Assembly: GCA_963737575.1 (NCBI GenBank) | Contig: CAVTTJ010000007.1 | Coordinates: 124,001-188,000 of the forward strand | Direction of reading: 5' to 3' | DNA length: 64,000 nt | From: VRUE01 sp963737575 | GTDB taxonomy: Bacteria > Actinomycetota > Thermoleophilia > Solirubrobacterales > 70-9 | In this document: positions 15,540 through 22,635 of the stretch, piece after piece | Layout: every line of letters starts with the position of its first letter | Numbering within the stretch: the stretch's first letter is position 1 | The notes under the pieces: model-generated | Database searches by the model: none | What the model was told of the DNA's origin: nothing | The model's input: only the letters and a program-made list of their open reading frames with translations | Position numbers and translations under genes: made by a program

Positions 15540-16997
15540 ATGTCGGATCCTCTGATCATCGTCTCGAACCGCGGTCCCGCTCAGTTCGACCGGGACGAGG
15601 AGGGCGAGCGGGTCGTGCGCCGCGGCGGCGGCGGACTGGTGACGGCGCTGTCGGGGCTGGTGTCGCATCGCGACGCGCTCTGGATCGCCTCTGCGATGAC
15701 CGATGAGGACATCGCGGTCTCAGAAGAGCGCGGCGGGCCGGTCGAGCTCTCGATCGACGGGATCGAGTACGAGGTGCTGATGGTCGGCAGCGACGCCGAG
15801 GCCTACGACCGCTTCTACAACGTGATCGCGAACCCGATCCTGTGGTTCATCCAGCACTACCTCTGGGACCTCTCGAACGCGCCCGACGTCCGCCAGGAGG
15901 AGCTCGACGCGTGGGACTTCGGCTACCAGACGGTCAATCGCGACATCGCCAGAGCGGTGCTCGGCCAGATCGAGTCCCGGGAACGGCCGCTGGTGATGCT
16001 CCACGACTACCACCTCTACACCGCGCCCGGGATGATCCGCGACGAGCGCCCCGACGCGTTCCTGCACCACTTCGTCCACATTCCCTGGTCGCAGCCCGAC
16101 AGTTGGCGGATCCTTCCGGGCCGGATCCGCGAGGCGATCTTCCGCGGGATGCTGGCCAACGACATCATCGGGTTCCACACCCACTCCTACGGCATCAACT
16201 TCCTCCGCTGCTGCGACGAACTGCTCGAGGTCGACGTCGACTACGAGGCCGCTCTGGTGCGCCACGACGGAGGTCAGACGCTCGCTCGCGCCTACCCGCT
16301 CTCGATCGACGCCGAGCGCCTGCAGCGCGCCGCCGAGTCGCCGGAGGTGATGGCCGCCGAGCGCGAGGTGCTGGAGCGCCGCCGCGAGCACCTGATCATC
16401 CGCGTCGACCGCGCCGACCTCTCGAAGAACGTGCTGCGCGGCTTCACCGCCTTCGACACCTTCCTCCAGCAGCACCCGGAGTTCCGCGAGAAGGTCACCT
16501 TCATCGCCCACCTGCAGCCGTCCCGCCAGGACGTGCCCGAGTACGCCGAGTACCTCGAGCGGATCGAGGCGCTCGTCGCGGTCGTCAACCACCGCCACGG
16601 GACGACCGACTGGATGCCGATCGACCTCAAGATCTACGAGAACTTCCCCGAGGCGGTCGCCCGCTACAAGCACTTCGACCTGCTGATGGTCAACTCGATC
16701 TTCGACGGGATGAACCTGGTCGCAAAGGAGGCGCCGGCGGTGAACACCCGCGACGGCGTCCTCATGCTCTCCGAGAACACCGGCTCGCACGAGGAGCTCT
16801 CCGACTGCGCGATCTCCGTCAACCCCTTCGACATCCAGGAGCAGGCCGATGCGATCTACCGGGCACTGACGATGGACCCCGAGGAGCGCCGGGTCCGCGC
16901 CCAGCATCTGAAGGAGATCATCTACTCCCGGAACCCGGGCGACTGGGTCGACGCGCAACTCCATGACATCGAGGAGCTTCGGCAGAGCGTTGCGTAG
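15540..16997 (+). CDS. otsA: Trehalose-6-phosphate synthase-like glycosyltransferase (GT20)
   Basis: 485 residues with the GT20 motifs in order: IIVSNRGPAQF, LVMLHDYHLY, FVHIPWSQPDSW, IIGFHTHSYGINFLRCC, RVDRADLSKNVLRGF, LLMVNSIFDGMNLVAKEAP and SENTGSHEELSDCAISVNPFD. Several positions differ from classical OtsA (VDRxD-x-x-KG reads VDRADLSKN, and SEFAG reads SENTG), so the acceptor may not be glucose-6-phosphate; glucosylglycerol-phosphate synthases are relatives. There is no fused or adjacent phosphatase. It follows treT by 61 bases and ends at a hairpin terminator. Confidence 0.82.
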   Translation: MSDPLIIVSNRGPAQFDRDEEGERVVRRGGGGLVTALSGLVSHRDALWIASAMTDEDIAVSEERGGPVELSIDGIEYEVLMVGSDAEAYDRFYNVIANPILWFIQHYLWDLSNAPDVRQEELDAWDFGYQTVNRDIARAVLGQIESRERPLVMLHDYHLYTAPGMIRDERPDAFLHHFVHIPWSQPDSWRILPGRIREAIFRGMLANDIIGFHTHSYGINFLRCCDELLEVDVDYEAALVRHDGGQTLARAYPLSIDAERLQRAAESPEVMAAEREVLERRREHLIIRVDRADLSKNVLRGFTAFDTFLQQHPEFREKVTFIAHLQPSRQDVPEYAEYLERIEALVAVVNHRHGTTDWMPIDLKIYENFPEAVARYKHFDLLMVNSIFDGMNLVAKEAPAVNTRDGVLMLSENTGSHEELSDCAISVNPFDIQEQADAIYRALTMDPEERRVRAQHLKEIIYSRNPGDWVDAQLHDIEELRQSVA

Positions 16998-17001
16998 CGG
17001 T

Positions 17002-17054
17002 GGTCGGGGTCCTTCCCCCGCCGCTTCGCGGGAGTTCGTGGGGAAGGACTGACC
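17002..17054 (+). terminator. Hairpin after the treT-otsA pair
   Basis: A G-rich arm from 17002 (GGTCGGGGTCCTTCCCC) pairs with GGGGAAGGACTGACC ending at 17054, with a small bulge. It starts five bases after the stop codon. No U tract follows. Confidence 0.6.
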
Positions 17055-17103
17055 AACCCACCCAAACCGGGGCGAAGGTTCCCGGGTCGGCACTTGAAGG
17101 TCG

Positions 17104-17622
17104 GTGACGGGTCTCCGGGTTCGCTGGTCCTCAGCGGCGAAAGCTGCCGCGGTGGTTCTCGCCGCGCTGACGGCTCTCCAGGTTCTTCCCGACCTCCTCA
17201 GACCACCCGACCCGGCGCCGCTCCCCCCCGACGTAGGCCTGATCGGGGTCCACCCCTCGCAGCCGAAACCGCGCTCGGACCCGACTCGGACTCGGCGAGG
17301 GACGCGCCGGCATCATCCCGTCTCTTCGAGACGGGGTCGTCTCGGGCGGGTGGCGTCGGGGGCGGGGGTTCTGCGCAGCGCGAAGCCTTCGGAGGGCAAG
17401 GCCCACACCCACCCACCGAAGCGTTCCTCTGCCCGACGAAGGTCGCAGCGCAAGCGGAGCCCCCAACCCGGGCGCCAGGCCCCGACCACCACCCCGCCCC
17501 CAATCCCTGAACCCGCGACGCCGCCGCCGCCGGCTCCCCCGCCGGCCCCGGAACCGGCACCGGCACCGCCCGTGGCCGCCGAGCCGCCCGACGATGGCTC
17601 GATGGAGTTCGCTCCGCGCTGA
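17104..17622 (+). CDS. Anchored Pro/Arg-rich protein, unknown function
   Basis: 172 residues: a basic start, one hydrophobic segment (AAKAAAVVLAALTALQVLP) and then a long disordered stretch rich in Pro, Arg, Ser and Ala with PPPPAPPPAPEPAPAPP near the end. The GTG start is preceded by GAAGG at a good distance, and the stop is three bases before the rpsF start. No family is recognisable; a membrane-anchored extracellular tail is the simplest reading. A reverse-strand frame of similar length exists, but the ribosome binding site and tight spacing to rpsF favour this strand. Confidence 0.5.
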   Translation: MTGLRVRWSSAAKAAAVVLAALTALQVLPDLLRPPDPAPLPPDVGLIGVHPSQPKPRSDPTRTRRGTRRHHPVSSRRGRLGRVASGAGVLRSAKPSEGKAHTHPPKRSSARRRSQRKRSPQPGRQAPTTTPPPIPEPATPPPPAPPPAPEPAPAPPVAAEPPDDGSMEFAPR

Positions 17623-17624
17623 GG

Positions 17625-18170
17625 ATGGGCGCTGGCTATAGTCCATCGCCGCTTTTGGCAGCAACACGCGAATACGAGCTGGTTCTGATGCTGGACGCGG
17701 GGCAGGACGCCCCGGCGCGCGACGCGCTCGCCGAGCAGGCCCGCGCCCAGATCGAGGGCGGCGGGACGCTGAAGCACGAGAACAACTGGGGGCTGCGGAA
17801 GCTCGCCTACGAGATCGCCCAGCGAAACGAGGCCGACTACCGTTGGTTCCGGTTCGAGGCCGCCCCCGACCTCCTCCAGGAGCTCGACCACAACCTCAAG
17901 ATCACCGACGGCGTCCTTCGCTTCCGGATCTTCAAAGTGGACCCCGAGGCCCCGGTGATGGTGCCGCCGGCGACCGCCGCCCCGGGCCCGGAATCTTCGC
18001 GCGAGCGACCCCCGGCGCCACCCCGGGCTGCGCCGCAGCAGCCCGTCGAGCCCACCGCGGAGCCGGCGGAGGCGGAGGCGGAGGCCGCGCCAGCGGAGAC
18101 AGAGGCTGCGCCAGCGGAGACAGAGGCCGAGGCCGCACCGGCTGAGCCCGCCGCAGACCCCTCCGAGTAG
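17625..18170 (+). CDS. rpsF: 30S ribosomal protein S6 with acidic Ala/Glu-rich tail
   Basis: The first 110 residues are S6 (TREYELVLMLDAGQD, LKHENNWGLRKLAYEIAQR, DYRWFRFEAAPDLLQELDHN, DGVLRFRIFKV), which binds 16S rRNA next to S18 in the platform of the small subunit. An unusual tail of about 70 residues follows, Pro-rich and then Ala/Glu-rich, built partly from a 21-base tandem duplication. The gene heads the classical rpsF-ssb-rpsR-rplI order. Start: ATG at 17625 is three bases after the previous stop, but a TTG at 17655 with a TATAGT box upstream is a serious alternative. Confidence 0.93.
   Translation: MGAGYSPSPLLAATREYELVLMLDAGQDAPARDALAEQARAQIEGGGTLKHENNWGLRKLAYEIAQRNEADYRWFRFEAAPDLLQELDHNLKITDGVLRFRIFKVDPEAPVMVPPATAAPGPESSRERPPAPPRAAPQQPVEPTAEPAEAEAEAAPAETEAAPAETEAEAAPAEPAADPSE
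17637..17642 (+). promoter_or_regulatory. Possible -10 element before rpsF core start
   Basis: TATAGT lies 12 bases before an in-frame TTG at 17655 that would begin S6 at its conserved ATREYELV segment. If used, the upstream ATG at 17625 would not be the main start. Confidence 0.4.
18084..18125 (+). repeat. 21-base tandem duplication inside the rpsF tail
   Basis: Two adjacent 21-base units share GCGCCAGCGGAGACAGAG and encode repeated Ala-Ala-Pro-Ala-Glu-Thr-Glu. Confidence 0.8.
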
Positions 18171-18274
18171 ACCGTCCGCGCTCTTTGCGCGATTCGCACC
18201 CCCCGGGGGAGAGCGGCCGCCGTCCGCGCTCTTAGACTGGGACCCATACAAGCGAATATCGAGGAGTGAGAGTC

Positions 18275-18745
18275 GTGGCAGCTTCGAACATCAATGTCGT
18301 CGTCATCACGGGGAACCTGACCCGCGATCCAGATCTGCGCAGCACAGGAGGCGGGACTTCGGTCTGTGAGCTGCGGGTCGCCGTCAACAGCCGCCGCAAA
18401 AACGGCCAGACGGGCGAATGGGAGGACAAGCCCAACTACTTCGACGTCACCGTCTGGGGAGCCCAGGGGGAGAACTGCGCCAACTACCTCTCGAAGGGGC
18501 GGCCGGTCGCGGTCGAAGGCCGGCTCGACTGGCGCGAGTGGGAGGCCAAAGACGGGAGTGGGAAACGGCAGGCGGTCAGCATCGTCGCCAATTCGGTTCA
18601 GTTTCTCGGCTCGCGCGACGGCTCCGGGGGCGGCAACGGCAACGGCTTCACCCCGAGCAGCGACGTCCCCGCCGACACCTCCGACTACGAGGGCGCGCCC
18701 GCCGGTGGAGGCGGGGGCGGCGCCGAGGACGACATACCGTTCTGA
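18275..18745 (+). CDS. ssb: Single-stranded DNA-binding protein
   Basis: 156 residues. The OB fold is visible (NINVVVITGNLTRDPDLRST, CELRVAVNSRRKNGQ, YFDVTVWGAQGENCANYLSK, RPVAVEGRLDWREWEAKDG, VSIVANSVQFLG), followed by a Gly-rich linker and the conserved acidic tip DDIPF that recruits replication proteins. The GTG at 18275 is preferred to one at 18266 because the latter overlaps the GAGGAG ribosome binding site. A TAGACT box at 18233 may be a promoter within the operon, and the 14-base direct repeat CCGTCCGCGCTCTT at 18172 and 18220 lies in the leader. The stop codon is the first triplet of a hairpin repeat. Confidence 0.95.
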   Translation: MAASNINVVVITGNLTRDPDLRSTGGGTSVCELRVAVNSRRKNGQTGEWEDKPNYFDVTVWGAQGENCANYLSKGRPVAVEGRLDWREWEAKDGSGKRQAVSIVANSVQFLGSRDGSGGGNGNGFTPSSDVPADTSDYEGAPAGGGGGGAEDDIPF

Positions 18746-18800
18746 GCGCGGAGCGAGCAAGAGTCGCAATCTGAATCCCCGCGCGGCGGGCGAAGCGCGG
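18743..18800 (+). repeat. Dispersed hairpin repeat, copy 4
   Basis: Begins exactly at the ssb stop (TGAGCGCGGAGCGAGCAAG), then TCGCAATCTGAATCCC and CGCGCGGCGGGCGAAGCGCG. It fills the ssb-rpsR gap. Confidence 0.75.
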
Positions 18801-18855
18801 TCCATTTGTTCTGAGCGCGGCGCCACCCGCGGGTCTGTAGCATCCCGGGCCGCAA

Positions 18856-19122
18856 ATGGCTCGGGCAAGAGAGACAGGACAGGCTGGACCGCGTCGCGGA
18901 AGGCGCGGAATGGAGCGCGTTCGGCCGCGCAAATACACGCGGATCAACTCCGCCGAGGTCGACTACAAGGACCTCAACCTGCTGCGCCGGTTCCTCTCCG
19001 ACAAGGGCAAGACAAGGGGCCGGCGGGTGACCGGGCTCTCCCGCAAGCACCAGCGTCAGCTCTCGGTGGCGGTCAAGCGGGCGCGCGAGATCGCGCTCCT
19101 GCCCTACGTCGGGGAGCGTTGA
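18856..19122 (+). CDS. rpsR: 30S ribosomal protein S18
   Basis: 88 residues. The S18 core is clear: RPRKYTRINSAEVDYKDLN, LLRRFLSDKGKTRGRRVTGL and SRKHQRQLSVAVKRAREIAL followed by LLPYVGER. It pairs with S6 on the 30S platform. The N-terminus has an extra basic extension of about 18 residues before the conserved part, so an internal ATG at residue 19 is possible. A TAGCAT element lies 12 bases before the first ATG. rplI follows after three bases. Confidence 0.95.
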   Translation: MARARETGQAGPRRGRRGMERVRPRKYTRINSAEVDYKDLNLLRRFLSDKGKTRGRRVTGLSRKHQRQLSVAVKRAREIALLPYVGER

Positions 19123-19125
19123 GCC

Positions 19126-19578
19126 GTGCCGCAGGCGATCCTGCTCGAGGACGTCGAGAGCCTCGGCCAGCGCGGTGAGCCGGTCGATGTCTCCCCCGGT
19201 TACCTGCGCAACTATCTGATCCCGCGCAGGCTGGCGGTGCCCGCCACCCCCGGCGCGCTCGAGGAGGCCCAGCGCCGCCAGGCGGCGGCCGACAAAGCCG
19301 CGCTGGCCCGGGCCGAGCGCGAAGAGCGCGCGGCCTCCCTTCTCTCCAAGACCGTTCTGACGATCCACCAACGAGCCGGCGAGGACGGCAAGCTTTTCGG
19401 CTCGGTCGGGCCGAAAGAGATCGTCGACGCGATCGCCGAGGCCCGCAACCTGCGCTTCGACCGCCACCAGGTCAAACTCGAGCAGCCGATCCGCGAGATC
19501 GGCACCCACATGGTCGAGATCGAGCTCGCCGACGGCTCTGTCGCCTCGGTGAAGACGATCGTCGCAGAGGAGTCATAG
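19126..19578 (+). CDS. rplI: 50S ribosomal protein L9
   Basis: 150 residues, GTG start. The N-terminal RNA-binding domain (AILLEDVESLGQRGEPVDVS, GYLRNYLIPRRLAVPAT), the long connecting helix rich in Ala, Arg and Glu, and the C-terminal domain (GKLFGSVGPKEIVDAI, IREIGTHMVEIELADG) are all present, giving the family's usual length. It binds 23S rRNA near the L1 stalk. It is coupled closely to rpsR. Confidence 0.95.
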   Translation: MPQAILLEDVESLGQRGEPVDVSPGYLRNYLIPRRLAVPATPGALEEAQRRQAAADKAALARAEREERAASLLSKTVLTIHQRAGEDGKLFGSVGPKEIVDAIAEARNLRFDRHQVKLEQPIREIGTHMVEIELADGSVASVKTIVAEES

Positions 19579-19607
19579 GCCCCTCTGCCTGCCGCCGGGT
19601 GGCGGCC

Positions 19608-19613
19608 TAGATT
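19608..19613 (+). promoter_or_regulatory. -10 element of the HIHHFVPGI membrane protein gene
   Basis: TAGATT, six bases before the GTG at 19620. Confidence 0.45.
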
Positions 19614-19619
19614 GAGCCC

Positions 19620-20336
19620 GTGGCCAAGCGCCGGCTCCCGACCCGCATAACTCGCCGCGCCCGGGCGAGGACCCGCCTCGACTGGGCCCGGTCGGAGCGG
19701 GCGACCCTCGGCCTCGCGGTGGTCGCGCTGGGTGGCGCCGCGGCCGTCGCCGCCAGCCAGTTCGGGCGGATGCTCAACCGCCGCTCCCACACGCCCGAGG
19801 ACGGCGAGCGCCTGGTCGAAGCGGCGCCTGCGGCCGCTCTCGACGCGGTCGGGGTCGCGGTCACCGGTTACGTCGAGGCGCCGCGAAGCGAGACGATCCT
19901 CTTCAACCTCCTCGCCGGCTTCCTCGCCTCCTTCGCGCTGATCCGCCTCTCGACCCTCGGCGTTCGCAGGAGGTGGCGCCCGTTCCGCGACATCAGGGTC
20001 GGCGAGCGCCACATCCACCATTTCGTCCCCGGCATCCTCCTCGCGTTCGGCTCGGGCACCGTTGCGATGCTGACCGAAGACGAGGCGCTCGAGGAGGCGC
20101 TTGCGGTGCCGATGGGCGCGGGGATGGGCCTGACCTTCGACGAGGCGGCGCTACTGCTCGACCTCCGCGACGTCTACTGGACCCGGCAGGGGCTGTTGAG
20201 CGTCCAGCTCAGCCTCGGCGCGACCGCGATCCTCAGCATCGCGATCCTCACGTTGCGGATACTGCGGCGGGGCGAGCGGCGGCAGGAGGTCACCGGCCAG
20301 ATCCCGCCGCCGGCCTACGCCGCGGTCCCCGGCTGA
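19620..20336 (+). CDS. Membrane protein with HIHHFVPGI motif, unknown function
   Basis: 238 residues. A very basic N-terminus precedes helices at about residues 32-48, 95-112, 130-150 and 190-215. A notable cluster VGERHIHHFVPGILLAF has three His near the membrane face and might bind metal; DEAALLLDLRDVYWT follows. I recognise this as a recurrent hypothetical membrane protein pattern in actinobacteria but know no function. It starts with GTG six bases after TAGATT, so it probably has its own leaderless promoter rather than reading through from rplI. Confidence 0.75.
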   Translation: MAKRRLPTRITRRARARTRLDWARSERATLGLAVVALGGAAAVAASQFGRMLNRRSHTPEDGERLVEAAPAAALDAVGVAVTGYVEAPRSETILFNLLAGFLASFALIRLSTLGVRRRWRPFRDIRVGERHIHHFVPGILLAFGSGTVAMLTEDEALEEALAVPMGAGMGLTFDEAALLLDLRDVYWTRQGLLSVQLSLGATAILSIAILTLRILRRGERRQEVTGQIPPPAYAAVPG

Positions 20337-20450
20337 ACCGGCAGACTTCTTTTCGCCCTGATTGCGGGGAGGCCCCTGTCAACGCCGGCCGGCTTTGGTT
20401 TGCTTGGGCGCGGGGTCCGTCGGGGGGAGTTTTCCCGCCGCCTCCCTTCC

Positions 20451-20456
20451 TTAACT
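20451..20456 (+). promoter_or_regulatory. -10 element of dnaB
   Basis: TTAACT, eight bases before the dnaB ATG. The 128-base gap upstream is otherwise GC-rich with no RNA gene that I can see. Confidence 0.45.
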
Positions 20457-20464
20457 AGTCCTCG

Positions 20465-21889
20465 ATGCCGCAACCGCCAACAGCCCACGTCCCGCCGCAG
20501 AACATCGAGGCCGAGGAATCCGTGCTCGGGGCGATGCTCGTCTCCGAGCCCGCCCTGAACCGCGTCTTCGTCGACGTCAAGCTGACCGCGGAGGACTTCT
20601 ACCTCGACAAGCACGCGGTGATCTTCAGCTGCATCCACGACCTTCACGCCGCCTCGAAGCCGATCGACGAGCTGAGCGTCAGCGAGGGGCTCGTCCAGCG
20701 CAACGAGATCGACGCGGCCGGCGGCAAGCACTACGTCTCCGAGCTCGCGGCAAAGGTTCCCGCGGCCGGCAACGCCCGCCACTACGCCGAGATCGTCCAG
20801 CAGAACTCGCTGCTGCGGCGGCTGCTCGGCGCCGGGCAGGAGATCCAGTCCTGGGTCAACGAGCGCGACGGCGAACCGCGCGAGCTCTCCGAGCGGGCCG
20901 AGAAGCTGCTGTTCGAAGTCGCCCACAAAGAGCAGGCCGGCGACTTTCGAATGCTCTCGGAGATCCTCCACGACGAGGTCGACCGGCTCGAGAAGCTCTC
21001 GACCGGGGAGGCGGAACTGACCGGGACCCCGTCCGGGTTCCGGGACATCGACGCGATCACCGGCGGCTTCCAGCCCGGCAACCTGATCATCGTCGCCGCA
21101 CGCCCGGCGATGGGAAAGTCGGCGATCGTCGCCAACATCGCCGAAAACGTCGCCGTGAAGCACGGAATGCCGGTCGCCTTCTTCTCGCTCGAGATGTCCG
21201 AGGTCGAGCTTGCCCAGCGGTTCATCGCCTGCCGAGCGCGGATCTCCGGCGACAAGCTGCGCAAGGGGCAGGTCGCGCAGAAGGACTGGCCGCAGGTGGT
21301 GCGGGCCTGCAACGAACTCGAGGAGGCACCGCTCTGGTTCGACGATTCCTCCGACCTCGGGATCCTCGACCTGCGGGCGAAAGCGCGGCGGCTCCACGCC
21401 CAGGAGCAGGACAAGGGCGGGCTCGGCCTGGTGATCGTCGACTACATCCAGCTGATGCGGGCGGACGATCATCGCGCCAACAGGGTCGAGCAGGTCGGCC
21501 AGATGAGCCGCGGCCTGAAGATCCTGGCCCGCGAGCTCGAGGTGCCGGTACTGGCGATCTCCCAGCTCTCGCGGGCGCCGGAGCAGAGGAGCCCGCCGAA
21601 GCCGATGCTCTCCGACCTCAGGGAGAGCGGGAACCTCGAGCAGGACAGCGACCTCGTCGCCTTTCTCTTTCGCGAGGACTACTACCGCGATCCCGAAGAC
21701 GAGCCCGACGGGCTCGCCGACGTGATCATCGCGAAGCATAGGAACGGCCCGATCGGGACCAGGAAGCTGGTCTTCCTCGACCGCTTCCCGAAGTTCGCCG
21801 ACCACTCCGGCAAGGAGAGGCCGATCGAGCAACCCGCCGGCGAGGGCCCGCCGCTGGAGGACGTCGCCGCCGCGGGGCCCGACTTCTGA
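20465..21889 (+). CDS. dnaB: Replicative DNA helicase DnaB
   Basis: 474 residues: N-terminal primase-interacting domain (PPQNIEAEESVLGAMLVS), linker, and a RecA-like motor with Walker A in IIVAARPAMGKSAIVANIA, the FSLEMSEVELAQRFI motif, Walker B in LGLVIVDYIQLM, and the DNA-binding/arginine-finger region (AISQLSRAPEQRSPPKP, SDLRESGNLEQDSDLVAFL). No intein interrupts the motor, unlike many actinobacterial dnaB genes. Length is normal. Its stop overlaps the start of a helicase-loader-like gene by one base. Confidence 0.97.
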   Translation: MPQPPTAHVPPQNIEAEESVLGAMLVSEPALNRVFVDVKLTAEDFYLDKHAVIFSCIHDLHAASKPIDELSVSEGLVQRNEIDAAGGKHYVSELAAKVPAAGNARHYAEIVQQNSLLRRLLGAGQEIQSWVNERDGEPRELSERAEKLLFEVAHKEQAGDFRMLSEILHDEVDRLEKLSTGEAELTGTPSGFRDIDAITGGFQPGNLIIVAARPAMGKSAIVANIAENVAVKHGMPVAFFSLEMSEVELAQRFIACRARISGDKLRKGQVAQKDWPQVVRACNELEEAPLWFDDSSDLGILDLRAKARRLHAQEQDKGGLGLVIVDYIQLMRADDHRANRVEQVGQMSRGLKILARELEVPVLAISQLSRAPEQRSPPKPMLSDLRESGNLEQDSDLVAFLFREDYYRDPEDEPDGLADVIIAKHRNGPIGTRKLVFLDRFPKFADHSGKERPIEQPAGEGPPLEDVAAAGPDF

Positions 21890-22611
21890 TGGCGACCCCG
21901 CGCAGCGAGCCGTTTGCGGCCTGTCCGCTCGGCGTCTGCGACGGTTCCGGCTGGATCCTCGGCCCCGAGGACGTCGCCCGGCCCTGCGAGTGCCGCGAGA
22001 AGCGCCTGCGGCGCGGCCGCACCCGCGGCGTCGCCTCGGTGATCCCGCCGCGCTATCGCGGTGTCTCCTTCGACCGTCCTCCGGTCAGCGACATGGAGCG
22101 CGACCTCTCGACGAGGGCGGCGGTGGGCGAGATCCGGGCCTACGTCGAGGGGCTCGACGAGCGTCTCGCCGAGGGCCGCGGCCTGTGGCTGTTCGGCGAC
22201 ACCGGGACCGGCAAGACGACGCTGGCGATGCTGGTCTCGAAGTCGGCGATCGAGGCCGGCCGCTCGGTCGCGATCTACTCGCTGCCGAAGCTCCTGGCGA
22301 GGATCAGGCGGACCTATGAGTCCGAGCCGGGGGGCGAGTCCTACCTCTCCTTCTTCGAGCGGCTGACCTCGGTCGACCTCCTCCACATCGACGACCTCGG
22401 CGCCGAGAAGCGCTCCGACTGGGTGCTCGAGCAGCTCTACGCGCTGATCAACGAGCGCTACGAGGCCCAGCGGTCGGTCCTCGTCACGACCAACCTCCCC
22501 CATGAGGAGCTCGAGGCCCAGATCGGCGCCCGGACCGTCTCGAGGCTGACCCAGATCTGCGACGAGGTCCCCCTATTCGGCGACGACCGCCGGTACGGCA
22601 AGGTCGCCTGA
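21889..22611 (+). CDS. DnaC/DnaI-like AAA+ helicase loader
   Basis: 240 residues. The N-terminus has a possible zinc site (ACPLGVCDGSGW, then RPCECREKRL). The AAA+ domain has Walker A (LFGDTGTGKTTLAMLVSKSA), Walker B (DLLHIDDLGAEKRSDW), sensor 1 (SVLVTTNLPHEEL) and a GARTVSRLTQICDEVPL segment typical of DnaC/IstB-type loaders. Direct one-base overlap with dnaB indicates it loads or regulates that helicase. It has no transposase neighbour, so an IstB reading is unlikely. Confidence 0.88.
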   Translation: MATPRSEPFAACPLGVCDGSGWILGPEDVARPCECREKRLRRGRTRGVASVIPPRYRGVSFDRPPVSDMERDLSTRAAVGEIRAYVEGLDERLAEGRGLWLFGDTGTGKTTLAMLVSKSAIEAGRSVAIYSLPKLLARIRRTYESEPGGESYLSFFERLTSVDLLHIDDLGAEKRSDWVLEQLYALINERYEAQRSVLVTTNLPHEELEAQIGARTVSRLTQICDEVPLFGDDRRYGKVA

Positions 22612-22635
22612 TACCAGGCACAATCCCTAATCGCT

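Noticed and set aside
17131..17667. Minus-strand frame opposite the Pro/Arg-rich protein
   Set aside because: No ribosome binding site or context; the plus-strand frame has both and abuts rpsF.
20337..20464. Possible small RNA in the gap before dnaB
   Set aside because: GC-rich with only short partial inverted repeats; no RNA family pattern or terminator is visible.
21889..22611. IstB transposition helper
   Set aside because: No transposase or insertion-sequence ends nearby; the overlap with dnaB favours a helicase loader.
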